Shown here piece after piece: positions 12,599-23,875 of a DNA stretch of 64,000 nucleotides. This stretch comes from Dactylis glomerata. Its lineage: Eukaryota; Streptophyta; Magnoliopsida; Poales; Poaceae. The position numbers and the translations under genes are program-made. The notes under the pieces are model-generated. The model was not told the DNA's origin, ran no database searches, and saw only the letters and a program-made list of their open reading frames with translations. Location of the stretch: the NCBI GenBank assembly GCA_007115705.1, contig QXEO01000236.1, forward strand, positions 4,809,434 to 4,873,433, given 5' to 3'. Within the stretch, counting starts at the first letter, position 1; each line of letters begins with the position of its first letter.

Positions 12599-12688
12599 GG
12601 TCTCGGGGATCGTCGGCGTGGGCGAGTGGGCGAGGTGCGCTCTGGTCGAATGGTGGCGAATGTGGCCGGCCAGACGCGGTAGGCCGCG

Positions 12689-12696
12689 TTTATATG
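12689..12696 (-). promoter_or_regulatory. TATA-like box of the passenger ORF
   Basis: The minus strand reads CATATAAA in otherwise very GC-rich sequence, about 90 bp before the chosen start at 12598. Confidence 0.45.
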
Positions 12697-14125
12697 GCCG
12701 CGCTGGCATTAACTCGCCTCGCCGCGTGGCTGGCCGGCCAGCGGCGGCAGCCTTTACAGCGCGCGGAAGACGATGCGTGCGGGGAAGACGATCCGCGGAA
12801 GACGAGACGATGACGACGACGACCGCCCACTCTCGCCGACAGGTCGGGGCCACACGACCCGCGGGAACGCGCGCGAATATTCTCGGCGGTTTCGCGCCAG
12901 TTTGTTTCGTCCGGAGTCCCCGAGTGCGCCCCGGAAGGCCGGGGATGGCCTGGGCTCGCCGGATGGATGAAGGCCCAGATCCGGGCGAAATCGAGGATCC
13001 GGGGGCGCGACTGGGCCGTTTTTCGCCGTCCGGATGAAAAATAAGGGCGCCGGGGGCCTCGTCGGGCTCATGAGTGGAGATGCTCTAACTCCATCTGATT
13101 CTTTCAACGGTAATGACTTTGCCTCTGACAAACTAGTTTGGAGGTCCGAAAAGCCGTTGATTAGCGATGGAGCCGCATCGAGCTCGGTGGTGTTGAATGA
13201 GGAGGATATGCGTTGTTCTTTTTTGCATAGGTTTATCCTATCTTTTCAGTTCTATAAATCTGGTACGTACGTGTCTTGTAATTTGATTTTATCTTATGAA
13301 TGAGAATACTGTTGGAAAATTAGGCACAATTTTCATGATTAATTCCAGAATATTAAACATAACAATACCAGCTACTACCACATGTAACTCGAACATACTA
13401 GATGTACTAAACAATAAGATGAATGGAAACAAGTAGCAGCTAAACATGTACTCGTAGAACATGATGAATAGACGAACAGTAGTACTCCGCATGTACCGTT
13501 CGTTTGCAGGTGAAGTCGCAGCGGTAACATTGTTGATGACAATGTTGGAGAAGACCGGTCGAAGTAGACGACGATGAAGACCGCGGTAGGCAGCACCGCC
13601 TGACTTGGAAGGAAGACGACCCGTGATGAAGAACTCGAGCAGTCGCGCAGAGCGCTTCCCAAAAACCTAATTCGCCCTCTCCCGTACAGGATCGCAAAGG
13701 CGAGTGGTTCCGGAGACCTGCTCTCCTATTCACCGGTGCACGCCGGCGCTCGGGATGGAGTAGACTACGGAGGCGATGCAAGCAGCGAGAGGTGGCAAAA
13801 CCCTAGATCGGTTCTAGGATGTGTGCGGTGGTATTCGGGCAAGAGTTTATATAGGCGCGCAGAGGAAAACCCTAGGCAACATGGGCCACGCCCACGTCGC
13901 ACGCCCGAGTCAGTTACAGTAGCCCACGATCCGGGAGCAACCCGAACCGGCTAGCTGTGACGCGTCCGTCAAGGACTCGGTCAAATGCTCGGTTTTTGTG
14001 TGTAGCAAAAAGATAAGTTCGGCTCCGAGGCTCAATTCCGCAAACCGCGGCGCGCGCGTGTCGTGTCGTGACGTATCGTGTCGTGTCGAGTCGAGTCGAG
14101 ATGAGCGAGCAAGCAGGAGGAGGAG

Positions 14126-15808
14126 TGATCCCTTTGATGGCGCCCAGTTGACGAGGGAGATTATTCTTCTTCGTTCCCCGGCAACGGCGCCAGAAAAGAA
14201 GCTGCTGCGTGTGGTTGACGTGGGAGCAGACTGTCCTTGTGCGTGGTGGATAACCAGCCCGTTAGGAACCCCAAGAGGAAGGTATGATGAGTATAGCAGC
14301 TAGTTTTCCCTCAGTTTAAGAAACCAAGGTTTATCGATCAGGAGAGGAGAGACAAACGACTGAAGGTGATGCGGAACCTGCACACACACAAACAAATACT
14401 TTGTTCCCAACTTGCGATGAGGTTGTCAATCTCACCGGTTTGCTTGAAACAAAGGTTATGAGCGTATCGAGTGGAAAACAATATAGTATGCGAGTAAAGT
14501 AAATAGTACGAGTAAAGTAAACAGTGCGAGTAAAGTAAACAGGTGATAGCAATATGATGTAAATAGGACCGGGGTCCACAGTTCACTAGTGGTGTCTCTC
14601 CATAGATAAAATAACACATGCTGCGTAAACAAATTACAGTTGGGCAATTGATAGAATAAAGATAAACGTGATATGTCAAGAAGATCACTATGAGATTTAC
14701 TCTGGGCATTACAACAAAATATATAGATCGCCATCCAACTGCATCTATGACTAATAATCCACTCCCGGGGATATCAATCCGAACACCCCAAAAGTATTAA
14801 GTTGCGAACAACAGATAATTGCATTAAGCAAAGTGTGTAATGTAAACAAAGCATATGTCCTTGAGCATATGAATGTTGTTTTCTCCCTAGTAGCAACAGC
14901 ACATCTACCACCTTAGAGGTTTCTGTCACTCCCCCAGGTGAAATAGAGGCATGAACCCACTATCGAGCATAAATACCCCCTCTTGGAGTCACTAGCAACT
15001 ACTCGGCCAAGATAGCTACTAACAACGGAGAGCATGCAAGATCATAAACAATATAGAGATAACAAAAGATAATATTCAGTACAGCAACTTAATCATAAAC
15101 ACCAATATTCATCGGATCCCAACAAACCAAACATGTAGAATTACATAACGGTGATCTCAATCATGTAGGGCAGCTCATGAGATCTAAACATGAAGCACAT
15201 GGTGGAGGAGACAACCATCTAGCTACTGCTATGGACCCATAGTCCAAGGTAGACTACTCACTCATCGCTCCGGAGGCAAGCATGACGATGAAGAAGACCT
15301 CCGGTGGCGATTCCCCTCTCCGGCAGGGTGCCGAGAAGAGCTTCTGGACCCTCCCGATCTTCGGGTCGACGGTGGCGGCAGATCGCGATGTGTTCTAGAA
15401 ATCTGATCGGGTACTTAGGTTTTTTCCGTCGGGGGGTCTTTATAAGCGAAGGGGCGTCGTCAGAGGAGGAGCCAGGCGCCCTCACGCGGGGCCCGCGCAG
15501 CCAGGGGCCTGGCCGCGCCACCCCTGCGTGTGGGGCCCTGGTGGCCCCCCTCTGACTCTTCTTCGGATCTCTGGAAGCTTCCGGGTAAAATAAGACTTCA
15601 GGAACTTGTTTCGTCCAATTCCGAGAATATTTCCTGTGTATCACTTCTGAAACACAAAAACAGCAGAAAACACGAAACTGGCACTGTGGCAACTCGTTAA
15701 TAGGTTAGTTCCAGAAAATGCATAAAAGTGCCACGAAGTGTAACGAAACAATAGGCAAATGGTGTAAAAACAAGCATGGAGCATCAAAAATTATAGATAC
15801 GTTGGAGA
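14126..15808 (-). repeat. Gypsy-1 3' LTR
   Basis: It matches 19280-20969 but lacks the first few bases on the minus strand, because the adjoining internal region and the LTR start were removed together. A TATA box (complement of TTTATA at 15439-15444) is present. Confidence 0.88.
14175..14192 (-). other. Primer-site-like sequence inside the Gypsy-1 3' LTR
   Basis: The minus strand reads TGGCGCCGTTGCCGGGGA, identical to the real primer-binding site at 19252-19269. The equivalent position in the 5' LTR is 19329-19346, with one base changed. Gypsy-2 LTRs lack this segment and are 66 bp shorter. Confidence 0.85.
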
Positions 15809-16263
15809 ACAATTATGATTTCAAGTGGGAAGCAGTGATTGCAAGTTTTATAACCTTCAAAAATTATGGTACTTACCGGCTTTGAGCTCTCATTGCCCCC
15901 ATCATAAGCATCTTGAATGGTTAAAGTTAATGCGAGAACAATTATGATGCATATGCTTGACAAATCATAAGTTGAAAACCTCGTGCCCCGTGAATACCAT
16001 TTGACAAATCAAATGGTGTAAAAACAAGCATGGAGCATCAAAAATTATAGATACGTTGGAGAACAATTATGATTGCAAGTGGGAAGCAGTGATTGCAAGT
16101 TTTATAACCTTCAAAAATTATGGTACTTACCGGCTTTGAGCTCTCATTGCCCCCATCATAAGCATCTTGAATGGTTAAAGTTAATGCGAGAACAATTATG
16201 ATGCATATGCTTGACAAATCATAAGTTGAAAACCTCGTGCCCCGTGAATACGAGTACCCAAAC
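15756..16263. repeat. 254-bp tandem duplication across the Gypsy-1 3' LTR and interior
   Basis: The segment starting CAAATGGTGTAAAAACAAGC at 15756 recurs at 16010. Each copy runs through LTR start sequence into the non-coding interior. About 13 bp of filler lie at the junction of the copies. Confidence 0.85.
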
Positions 16264-18498
16264 CTCATGCTACTTTACTTAGAGTCCCAAGCAAGGCTCT
16301 TGTCATTGTAAGTATATGCATATCATTGAAAACCGCCAATGGGGTACCTCCGTGCCCGATGACATGGAACAAGCCCACACCAAAATGACAGGACAAGCAG
16401 ACAATGAACACCTCGACATCTCTTTTATTTGCCTTTTGTTTAGCTTTTTATTGTGAGATGCTTCGTCGAATGTTCACCATGGGTATGCTGCAAATTTCCA
16501 CCATGAATTATGCATGGCTTAGATTGGCGGCCCGGCGTTTCCCTAACACATATACAAACTCCATGATCCCCACAAGATTCCCAATTCATTTCACACCGCG
16601 GGAATCCATAAACAAAAGATCACGATATCAACCCAAATAAGAAGTGCAATGTTGAAAGCTTGCCCCATGACAGCATGGATGGGCTAGAATCCAACTTACA
16701 ACTTGCAAGCATAACAACTCAACATAAGAGACCACAATGTCAAATTTTTAAGAACAGAAAAAAGTAAAGTGTGCCTTCCGGTTCGTGAGAGCTTTACTGA
16801 CCAAATTTCGCATAACACTGGTAAGAGTTTAATTTGAAGAGAAAATAAAAGCAAGTCAAATTTACTTGGAATAGCAAATTGCTAGTAGGTATGTATGGTG
16901 TACACTTTGGAAAACTTTGGCTTTTAGGAGTTGGATGCACGAGTAGAGCTCATACTCAGTACAAGGCGAGGGCTAGCAAAAGACTGGGAGCGACCAACTA
17001 AGAGAGCAATAATGGCCATAATTATGCAAAGCGACAAAACGACATTAAAAGAAGCATATGATGGCATCAAAAGTCAAAAACTAAATGATCATAGAGGCTA
17101 TTGGCGACTTTGTAAGAGTCTAACATGTGTGAGCATGTGCCAAGTCAATCCAAATAAAGCATCAAGGAGAAAACCAAAATAATGCTTCCATACAATAAAA
17201 ACAACGCATGATTTTTTCAAAGGCTCATTAAGCAATCTCAGTTATTTGAGACAAGTCATGCTACAGCAAAACCACTAAGCATACTATCAAAAAGGCATCA
17301 AGCATGACATGAAAAAGCCTAAGCCGCAGTCTACACAAGCTCCTTGTTGTACCACTATTTTGCACAAAGCTTTTTCTCTTTTCCAACACCATTTGAAATT
17401 TTTAAAGACACCTCTTTTGATGAAAACCAATAAAGATCAGAGGCAAAAATACACCTTGATGAAAAGATATGACAAGGTCTGAACGCAAATCAAGGCGAAA
17501 ACGAAAACCAAAGCAGTAGCAGAAAAAGAAGAACGCTCGATTTTTAATAAGAGTGAAAACTAGAGCGTTCTTTGCAAATGAAAACGAGTACATCTCCTCC
17601 AAAAGAAATTTGTTGGGGTCCAACCATTTATTGAAGCAAACAAACAAACTAAACAACTAAGAAAACTAAAACAACTGACGCTCCAAGAAAAACACATAGT
17701 GCATGAAGCAATAAAAATATAGTGTTTTGAAAGGTGACCTGATTTTTGCCGATGAAGAAGGGGTGCCTCGGGGGCATCCCCAAGCTTTGACGCTTGTACT
17801 TCTTGGATATTTCTTGGGGTGATGCATGGGCATCCCCAAGCTTGAGCTTTTGTCCATTCTTCAACTCATCTCATCATTCTCCAATCCCTACACTTGAAAA
17901 CTTCCTTCATACAAAACTAAACACAAATCTATTAGCAACATTAGTGCAAGCATAACATATAATCAATCCTCTATTTGCTTCAGGTTTCAACTCAAAGCTA
18001 CCACATATATAGTAGATACTACTGTAGCAACCGCTCAACAGTTCCGTGATCAAAAGAACTCAAAAGAAAGCGATAAAGTGGCAAACACAAATATTGGCAG
18101 AAATCTGTCAAAACTGAATAGCTGACAAAGGTCGAATTTTTGAGAGATTTTCTGTTGCTCAAATAAAAAAGTGTTCAACTAACAAAAGTTTGGATATAAC
18201 CTGGGGCATATGCACAAGAAATCGCAGGTCCAAAAGATAAACAGAGAATTTTCACGAATTTTTACGGTGCAGCACTGAAAACAGTTTCAGGACAGCAACA
18301 TCCCCAAATCTTTACCTCGCTCAAATTAGAGGCTTCTCTTGGCACAAAAACGAAATAAACAAGATAAGGAGCGGTCATTACAGTAGTAATGACTTCCAAG
18401 ACTCAAATAAAAGAAAAAGTACTGAAAAGAAAACATTGGGTTATCTCCCAAGAGTGCTTTTCTTTAATGCCTTTGAGCTAGGCGCAGAAAATTGCGAA
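16264..18498 (-). other. Gypsy-1 conserved non-coding 3' region
   Basis: This aligns along its length with 32079-34490 of Gypsy-2 and with the matching part of Gypsy-4. It holds only short, inconsistent frames. The motif AAGCTTGGGGATGCC occurs twice on the minus strand (around 17774-17786 and 17830-17843). Confidence 0.7.
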
Positions 18499-19092
18499 TC
18501 AAGTAACATCAGAAGAAGCATTGAGATCAACAGTAGAGGTCTTGTCAATAAGGCATTGTATTTCATCCACATAAGTTTTTGAAGACCCTTTGTGATCATG
18601 CTTTGGTACACTATTTTCATCAAAAAGATTTTCAGGACAGATCCAGGCAAAATTATTTTCGAAGGCTTCACACAATCCCAAAAGCTTGCAAGGTATAGGT
18701 ATTTCGGCTCCCTCATCATTTGTACTAATAACCTTTATAGGTGAACCGAGTTTATTAAAACGTTTAAGAACTTTCCTAGCTTCAATAACGACATCCTTAA
18801 ATTTTAGGCGCAAGGTTTCTAAGATAAAAGCTTTCTTTTCGGGATCCTCAATTTCATGAAGCTTAAGGAACATATATTGCATAAAAGGATTAAGACTAGC
18901 AAACCTAGCTTCTAACATGTGAACTAAATGAGCAGAAGCAACTTCATAACTAGGAGCTAGCTCAAACAAAGACTTTTCCTCAACTTCCTTATGCATACTA
19001 ATGTGATTAAAGAACTCCTCAATGTTACTTTTTCCAATAATCGAACCACTACCTACTGAGAGGTCCTCCAGAACGTACTTAGGGATCAACAT
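18499..19092 (-). CDS. Unassigned 197-aa protein of Gypsy-1
   Basis: It is a complete frame from MLIPKYVLEDLS to NASSDVT, in the position normally taken by gag. The central part looks helical and charged (residues 60-120, for example LHEIEDPEKKAFILETLRL). A Cys/Trp-containing segment NNFAWICPENLFDENS lies near residue 150. There is no CCHC knuckle, no DTG or D-x-G protease site, no polymerase motif and no signal peptide. It matches the Gypsy-2 ORF (31485-32078) at 175 of 197 residues by hand, with no gaps or stops in either. I do not recognise the family. It could be a diverged capsid-like protein, an RNA-binding packaging factor or a captured host gene. Confidence 0.75.
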   Translation of the reverse strand: MLIPKYVLEDLSVGSGSIIGKSNIEEFFNHISMHKEVEEKSLFELAPSYEVASAHLVHMLEARFASLNPFMQYMFLKLHEIEDPEKKAFILETLRLKFKDVVIEARKVLKRFNKLGSPIKVISTNDEGAEIPIPCKLLGLCEAFENNFAWICPENLFDENSVPKHDHKGSSKTYVDEIQCLIDKTSTVDLNASSDVT

Positions 19093-19251
19093 GATAAACT
19101 AAAGTAAAGAAATAACAACTACCAAGGATTCTATTTTTTTTTGGGTTTTTGATATAAAACGATGCAGGTAAAATAAATAAAGTAAAGCAAAACAATAACA
19201 AAGTAAAGGATGTGTGTGCGAAAAACTCCCCTCGCAGAAGTCTTCTCTTCC

Positions 19252-19269
19252 TCCCCGGCAACGGCGCCA
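19252..19269 (-). other. Gypsy-1 primer-binding site (tRNA-Asp)
   Basis: The minus strand reads TGGCGCCGTTGCCGGGGA ten bases after the 5' LTR end. It complements the 3' end of plant tRNA-Asp (CCCCGGCAACGGCGCCA). Confidence 0.88.
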
Positions 19270-19279
19270 GAAAAGAAGC

Positions 19280-20969
19280 TGATCCCTTTGATGGCGCCCA
19301 GTTGACGAGGGAGATTATTCTTCTTCGTTCCCCGGCAACGGCGCCCGAAAAGAAGCTGCTGCGTGTGGTTGACGTGGGAGCAGACTGTCCTTGTGCGTGG
19401 TGGATAACCAGCCCGTTGGGAACCCCAAGAGGAAGGTATGATGAGTATAGCAGCTAGTTTTCCCTCAGTTTAAAAAACCAAGGTTTATCGATCAGGAGAG
19501 GAGAGACAAACGACTGAAGGTGATGCAGAACCTGCACACACACAAACAAATACTTTGTTCCCAACTTGCGATGAGGTTGTCAATCTCACCGGTTTGCTTG
19601 AAACAAAGGTTATGAGCGTATCGAGTGGAAAACAATATAGTATGCGAGTAAAGTAAACAGTACGAGTAAAGTAAACAGTGCGAGTAAAGTAAACTGGTGA
19701 TAGCAATATGATGTAAATAGGACCGGGGTCCACAGTTCACTAGTGGTGTCTCTCCATAGATAAAATAACACATGCTGGGTAAACAAATTACAGTTGGGTA
19801 ATTGATAGAATAAAGATAAACGTGATATGTCAAGAAGATCACTATGACATTTACTCTGGGCATTACAACAAAATACATAGACCGCCATTCAACTGCATCT
19901 ATGACTAATAATCCACTCCCGGGGATATCAATCCGAACACCCCAAAAGTATTAAGTTGCGAACAACAGATAATTGCATTAAACAAAGTGTGTAATGTAAA
20001 CAAAGCATATGCCCTTGAGCATATGAATGTTGTTTTCTCCCTAGTAGCAACAGCACATCTACCACCTTAGAGGTTTCTGTCACTCCCCCAGGTGAAATAG
20101 AGGCATGAACCCACTATCGAGCATAAATACCCCCTCTTGGAGTCACTAGCAACTACTCGGCCAAGATAGCTACTAACAACGGAGAGCATGCAAGATCATA
20201 AACAACATAGAGATAACAAAAGATAATATTCAGTACAGCAACTTAATCATAAACACCAATATTCATCGGATCCCAACAAACCAAACATGTAGAATTACAT
20301 AACGGTGATCTCAATCATGTAGGGCAGCTCATGAGATCTAAACATGAAGCACATGGTGGAGGAGACAACCATCTAGCTACTGCTATGGACCCATAGTCCA
20401 AGGTAGACTACTCACTCATCGCTCCGGAGGCAAGCATGGCGATGAAGAAGACCTTCGGTGGCGATTCCCCTCTCCGGCAGGGTGCCGGGAAGAGCTTCTG
20501 GACCCTCCCGATCTTCGGGTCGACGGTGGCGGCAGATCGCGATGTGTTCTGGAAATCTGATCGGGTACTTAGGTTTTTTCCGTCGGGGGGTCTTTATAGG
20601 CGAAAGGGCGTCGTCAGAGGAGGAACCAAGCGCCCTCACGCGGGGCCTGCACGGCCAGGGGCCTGGCCGCGCCACCCCTGCGTGTGGGGCCCTGGTGGCC
20701 CCCCTCCGACTCTTCTTCGGATCTCTGGAAGCTTCCGAGTAAAATAAGACTTCAGGAACTTGTTTCGTCCAATTCCGAGAATATTTCCTGTGTATCACTT
20801 CTAAAACACAAAAACAGCAGAAAACAGGAAACTGGCACTGTGGCAACTCGTTAATAGGTTAGTTCCGGAAAATGCATAAAAGTGCCACGAAGTGTAACGA
20901 AACAATAGGCAAATGGTGTAAAAACAAGCATGGAGCATCAAAAATTATAGATACGTTGGAGATGTATCA
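19280..20969 (-). repeat. Gypsy-1 5' LTR (1690 bp)
   Basis: On the minus strand it starts TGATACATCTCCAACG at 20969 and ends AAGGGATCA at 19280. A TATA box is the complement of TTTATA at 20593-20598. An internal primer-site copy lies at 19329-19346. Confidence 0.9.
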
Positions 20970-21215
20970 AGGAGCGTGTGTGTGGCACTTCTCTTCTCAC
21001 TCACTTACCAAGTGATGCAACATTCCACCTTATATGTTGGTCTACATCTCTCCCAACTTCTCATGTGGGACTAAACTTAGTTCACACCTCTTGCCTTTGT
21101 GCAGCCAAAAACTTGGGCTGCATGTCACATGGGCTCACACACATGGGCTTTGAGATTTCTTAGGAATTTCTGAAATCTAATATGGGCCACTAGTTTTGGG
21201 CCCAATATTTTAACA

Positions 21216-21231
21216 ACTCCCCACCAGATCT
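21216..21231 (-). other. Copia-2 polypurine tract
   Basis: The minus strand reads AGATCTGGTGGGGAGT immediately before the 3' LTR. This fixes the minus orientation of the element. Confidence 0.75.
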
Positions 21232-21823
21232 CAAATGCCCATTTAGAGATTTGCCAAACCTCACTACTTGTTTATATATCAGTGTTTGAGCAGAGACTGT
21301 TAAGTTGAACTTCCGCCTAAAACCTTAAGCTACATCTATCAGCAACTTGAACAATGGACTATGCCTTGAATTATAAGTTTGGTGCATCAAGATTTCACTC
21401 AAAGTTATAACCAATACATGGTTGCCAGTAGCCTCCCCCGCGGGTTGGAGTATATGCGTCGTACTCCCTGGTCTCTTTATGAGTTTACTAGAGGTCACCC
21501 AAATCTCATAGACTGCAACATTTAATAGTCGGACTCATATAGGTATGTTCTTTTAAGAATGCTCTTTAGGATAGCATATTTGCTAATCATAGCCAACAGA
21601 AACACATTAAGGCATGTTGCCAAACTGCCTTACAGATTTTGAGAGTTTTGCATCTTCACAGAGAGAGGGTTACAGAATACTCTCCTCGGTTAAACCACTA
21701 GCTTGTTTTCCCAGGTCCTAATTCAAGGGATCTCCGATCACAAAGGTTGGGTTACCACTATGGCATAACATCTATGGGTCTCAAACCCATCTCCCTCGAT
21801 GCACTGTCTATCACATTGTGTGA

Positions 21824-21876
21824 TAGTTCCTTAGTAAAGGGATCTGCTAGGTTTTTGTCTGTTTGAATATACGTAA
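21824..21876 (-). pseudogene. Copia-2 RNase H C-terminal fragment
   Basis: The minus strand translates to VTYIQTDKNLADPFTKEL, the conserved end of Copia RNase H. It is joined abruptly at about 21880 to LTR sequence, which marks the internal deletion. Confidence 0.75.
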
Positions 21877-21881
21877 CAGTT

Positions 21882-22323
21882 ACATGGGCCGCGCCCACTT
21901 CGCACGCCCGAGTCGGTTACAGCAGCCCACGATCCGATTAGCTGTGACGCGTCCGTCAAGGACTCGGTCAAACGCTCGGTTTTCCTATATAGCAAAAAGA
22001 TAAGTTCGGCTCCAAGGCTCAATTTCGCAAACCACGGCACGCGCATCGTGACGTGTTGAGATGAGCGAGCGAGGAGGGGGAACGTGTGTGTGGCACTTCT
22101 CTTCTCACTCACTTACCAAGTGGTGCAACACCCCACCTTATATGTTGGTCTACATCTCTCCCAACTTTCCATGTGAGACTAAACTTAGCTCCTACCTCTT
22201 GCCTTTGTGCAGCCAAAAACTTAGATTGCATGTCACATGGGCTCACATATATGGGCTTTGATATTTCTTAGGAATTTCTGAAATCTAATATGGGCCGCTA
22301 GTTTTGGGGCCAATATTTCAACA
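21882..22323 (-). repeat. Copia-2 5' LTR, truncated
   Basis: It starts TGTTGAAATATTGG at 22323 on the minus strand and matches 20975-21215 and about 13880-14125. The part corresponding to 13310-13880 is missing. Confidence 0.8.
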
Positions 22324-23875
22324 AACACGTATGTTACATAGAAAAATTGGTACCACTCCCTTCCTCCGTTTCAATGCTTAGGGTGTAATGTTTTTTGGCT
22401 CGCTTAGGCTAACCATATCGGGTAGTATCCTATAGTAGTATTATATATATGATACTTACACATGATACTATATCGATAATGCACGGTATCATGTACTACT
22501 ATCATATACTCATTGTATTTATCAATTTCTAAAATCTATGTATAAAATTGTGTATAAGATTTTCCTGACATTTAATCTTTCTTGTAATATGCGCTATGAG
22601 ACTATATCTACCTATGCTACTCTAATTTCCTTTCACTTTATTAATTAGCTGTCACATCAATATTTTTGTAAACCTTATTTGCATGACCATACTAGCTATG
22701 ATACTAACACTGTCTAGCCTTATTAAGAAGGTTTCCAGCAAGGCAAAAGTTTCCTAATCTACTCCTATTAAGTAGTAGTGAGTTTGTTGAGAAATTTTCT
22801 CTCCCAGCCTTGACCGACTCCTCGGTTTCTCTCCTGCATGGCAGACATCTTTTCTCTCTCGCCAAGGGATAAGTGACTATGGCCTCCTTCCTTATGGCCT
22901 GTTTGTTTGGGCTGGTTGTGGCTGGCTATGGCTGGCTGCGGTGCTGTGCAGAGAAAGCTGCTGTGCATGGAAAACTGCTGTTTTGAGTTTTGCTGTTTGG
23001 CAAGTTAGCTGGATGTCTGACTGCTAACTGATGAATTATCAGAATTACCCCAGATGTTATAAGAACGTGTATTTTTTCTGAGTTAGTGTAAACAATGTGT
23101 CCAAAACATATATTGCCATGAATACTTATGAGTATACGCAACAGACAGCACATGCAGGCAGCATCACCGTGCACACGCATCAGCTGAGGACGAGCAGCGA
23201 GCTCCCGGTCACGGGCGTGGTTGGGCAGGTCGGTGCCTGAGGAAGAACTCCAGGTCGGGAGTAGCGAGCGCACACGAGCAGCACTAGCTCACCTAGGTCG
23301 ACGGGAGCCGGCCAGGTTGGACGGCGAGAGATGGGCTGCACGAACGGCAGGAATCGGGCAAGGACGCCGGGAATCGAACGAGGCCAGCGGGAACGCACTG
23401 GGCGCCGGCCCGAGAGGGCATCGTGGCGTCGGCCAAGTGCACGAGGGCAACCATGAATGGCGCCGGCCGAGTGCACGAGGGGAACTGAACAAAGGGATTG
23501 TTTGCTCATTTCCTTTTTAGATAGAAAAACGGTTCGCTCGTTCTCGCCGGTGGCATTCGCATGTAATTAGGTCCAAACAATATGTCCTGTTGGAGAAAAA
23601 GATTCGCTTGTTAAGTGTAAAGCCACGGAAAGCTGCGGGAAGCACGTCTCAACGTGCTTCCCGGGGCTATGCCTAATCGTTCATCGGCTTTGGCAAGGCC
23701 CGCAGACGAAGCAGCTCTGTTTGGTTCATTCAGACGGCTTATTCTAGTGGAAAGCTTAAAAAACTCAAACAAATACCCCGTTTAGTCAGGTTCTTGGGCG
23801 GCTTCATGTCTAGTACTCACCGGAGAAAAAAATTTACGCTTACGCTAGTACTAACGAGGCTGAACACTTACTGCA
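22324..23875. other. Unassigned intergenic DNA
   Basis: No gene is recognisable. The part 22380-22760 is AT-rich with several short inverted repeats around TAGTAGTAT/ATACTACT and may be an old MITE. The part 23170-23510 is GC-rich, and its overlapping frames on both strands look compositional. A segment beginning GGCCTGTTTGTTTGGG near 22897 has a weak inverted partner near 23766-23780, but I find no target duplication. Confidence 0.35.
23636..23663. repeat. Perfect 12-bp hairpin
   Basis: CGGGAAGCACGT, a four-base loop CTCA, then ACGTGCTTCCCG. The stem is GC-rich with no mismatch. There is no T-run or coding context to explain it. Confidence 0.7.

Larger units (their letters stand above)
11180..13085. 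mobile_element. PIF/Harbinger-like DNA transposon carrying a passenger ORF
   Basis: A 1906-bp unit starts GAGCATC and ends GATGCTC, with GAGGCCCCC repeated in inverted orientation just inside each end. It is flanked by TAA at 11177-11179 and 13086-13088. A TWA (TTA/TAA) duplication is the signature of PIF/Harbinger insertion. No DDE transposase is visible, so it looks non-autonomous. The centre is strongly GC-rich and holds one long minus-strand ORF. Confidence 0.65.
14126..20969 (-). mobile_element. Gypsy-1: non-autonomous Gypsy element with a 197-aa ORF and no gag or pol
   Basis: The 6844-bp element has TG...CA LTR ends and a perfect 5-bp duplication AGGAG (14121-14125 and 20970-20974). 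On the minus strand the order is 5' LTR, tRNA-Asp-type primer site, leader, a 197-codon ORF, a long non-coding 3' region and the 3' LTR. I counted about 31 differences over about 1.68 kb between LTRs (1.8%). The 3' region next to the 3' LTR, with the purine tract, has been deleted: about 520 bp present in Gypsy-2 is missing. No gag, reverse transcriptase or integrase is visible. Confidence 0.9.
13310..21215 (-). repeat. Copia-2 3' LTR, split into 13310-14125 and 20975-21215
   Basis: The two parts flank Gypsy-1 and together give an LTR of about 1.06 kb. On the minus strand it begins TGTTAAAATATTGGGCCC at 21215 and ends TTTTCCAACA at 13310. The right-hand part and part of the left align with the truncated 5' LTR at 21882-22323. 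Confidence 0.8.
13310..22323 (-). mobile_element. Copia-2: deletion-derived Copia element split by Gypsy-1
   Basis: The minus strand runs from a partial 5' LTR (22323 down to about 21882) directly into the last part of RNase H, then a purine tract and a full 3' LTR. Gag, protease, integrase and most of reverse transcriptase are absent, as is the second half of the 5' LTR, which points to one internal deletion. The flanks AATAC (13305-13309) and AACAC (22324-22328) are a likely target duplication with one mutation. Gypsy-1 lies inside the 3' LTR. Confidence 0.8.

Noticed and set aside
11474..12813. Long plus-strand frames across the Harbinger-like element
   Set aside because: Arg/Pro/Ala-rich shadows of the minus-strand ORF; no domain, and the TATA box and structured N-terminus favour the minus frame.
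22897..23780. Possible hAT-type element
   Set aside because: The termini match at only about 12 of 16 positions and no 8-bp target duplication is found.
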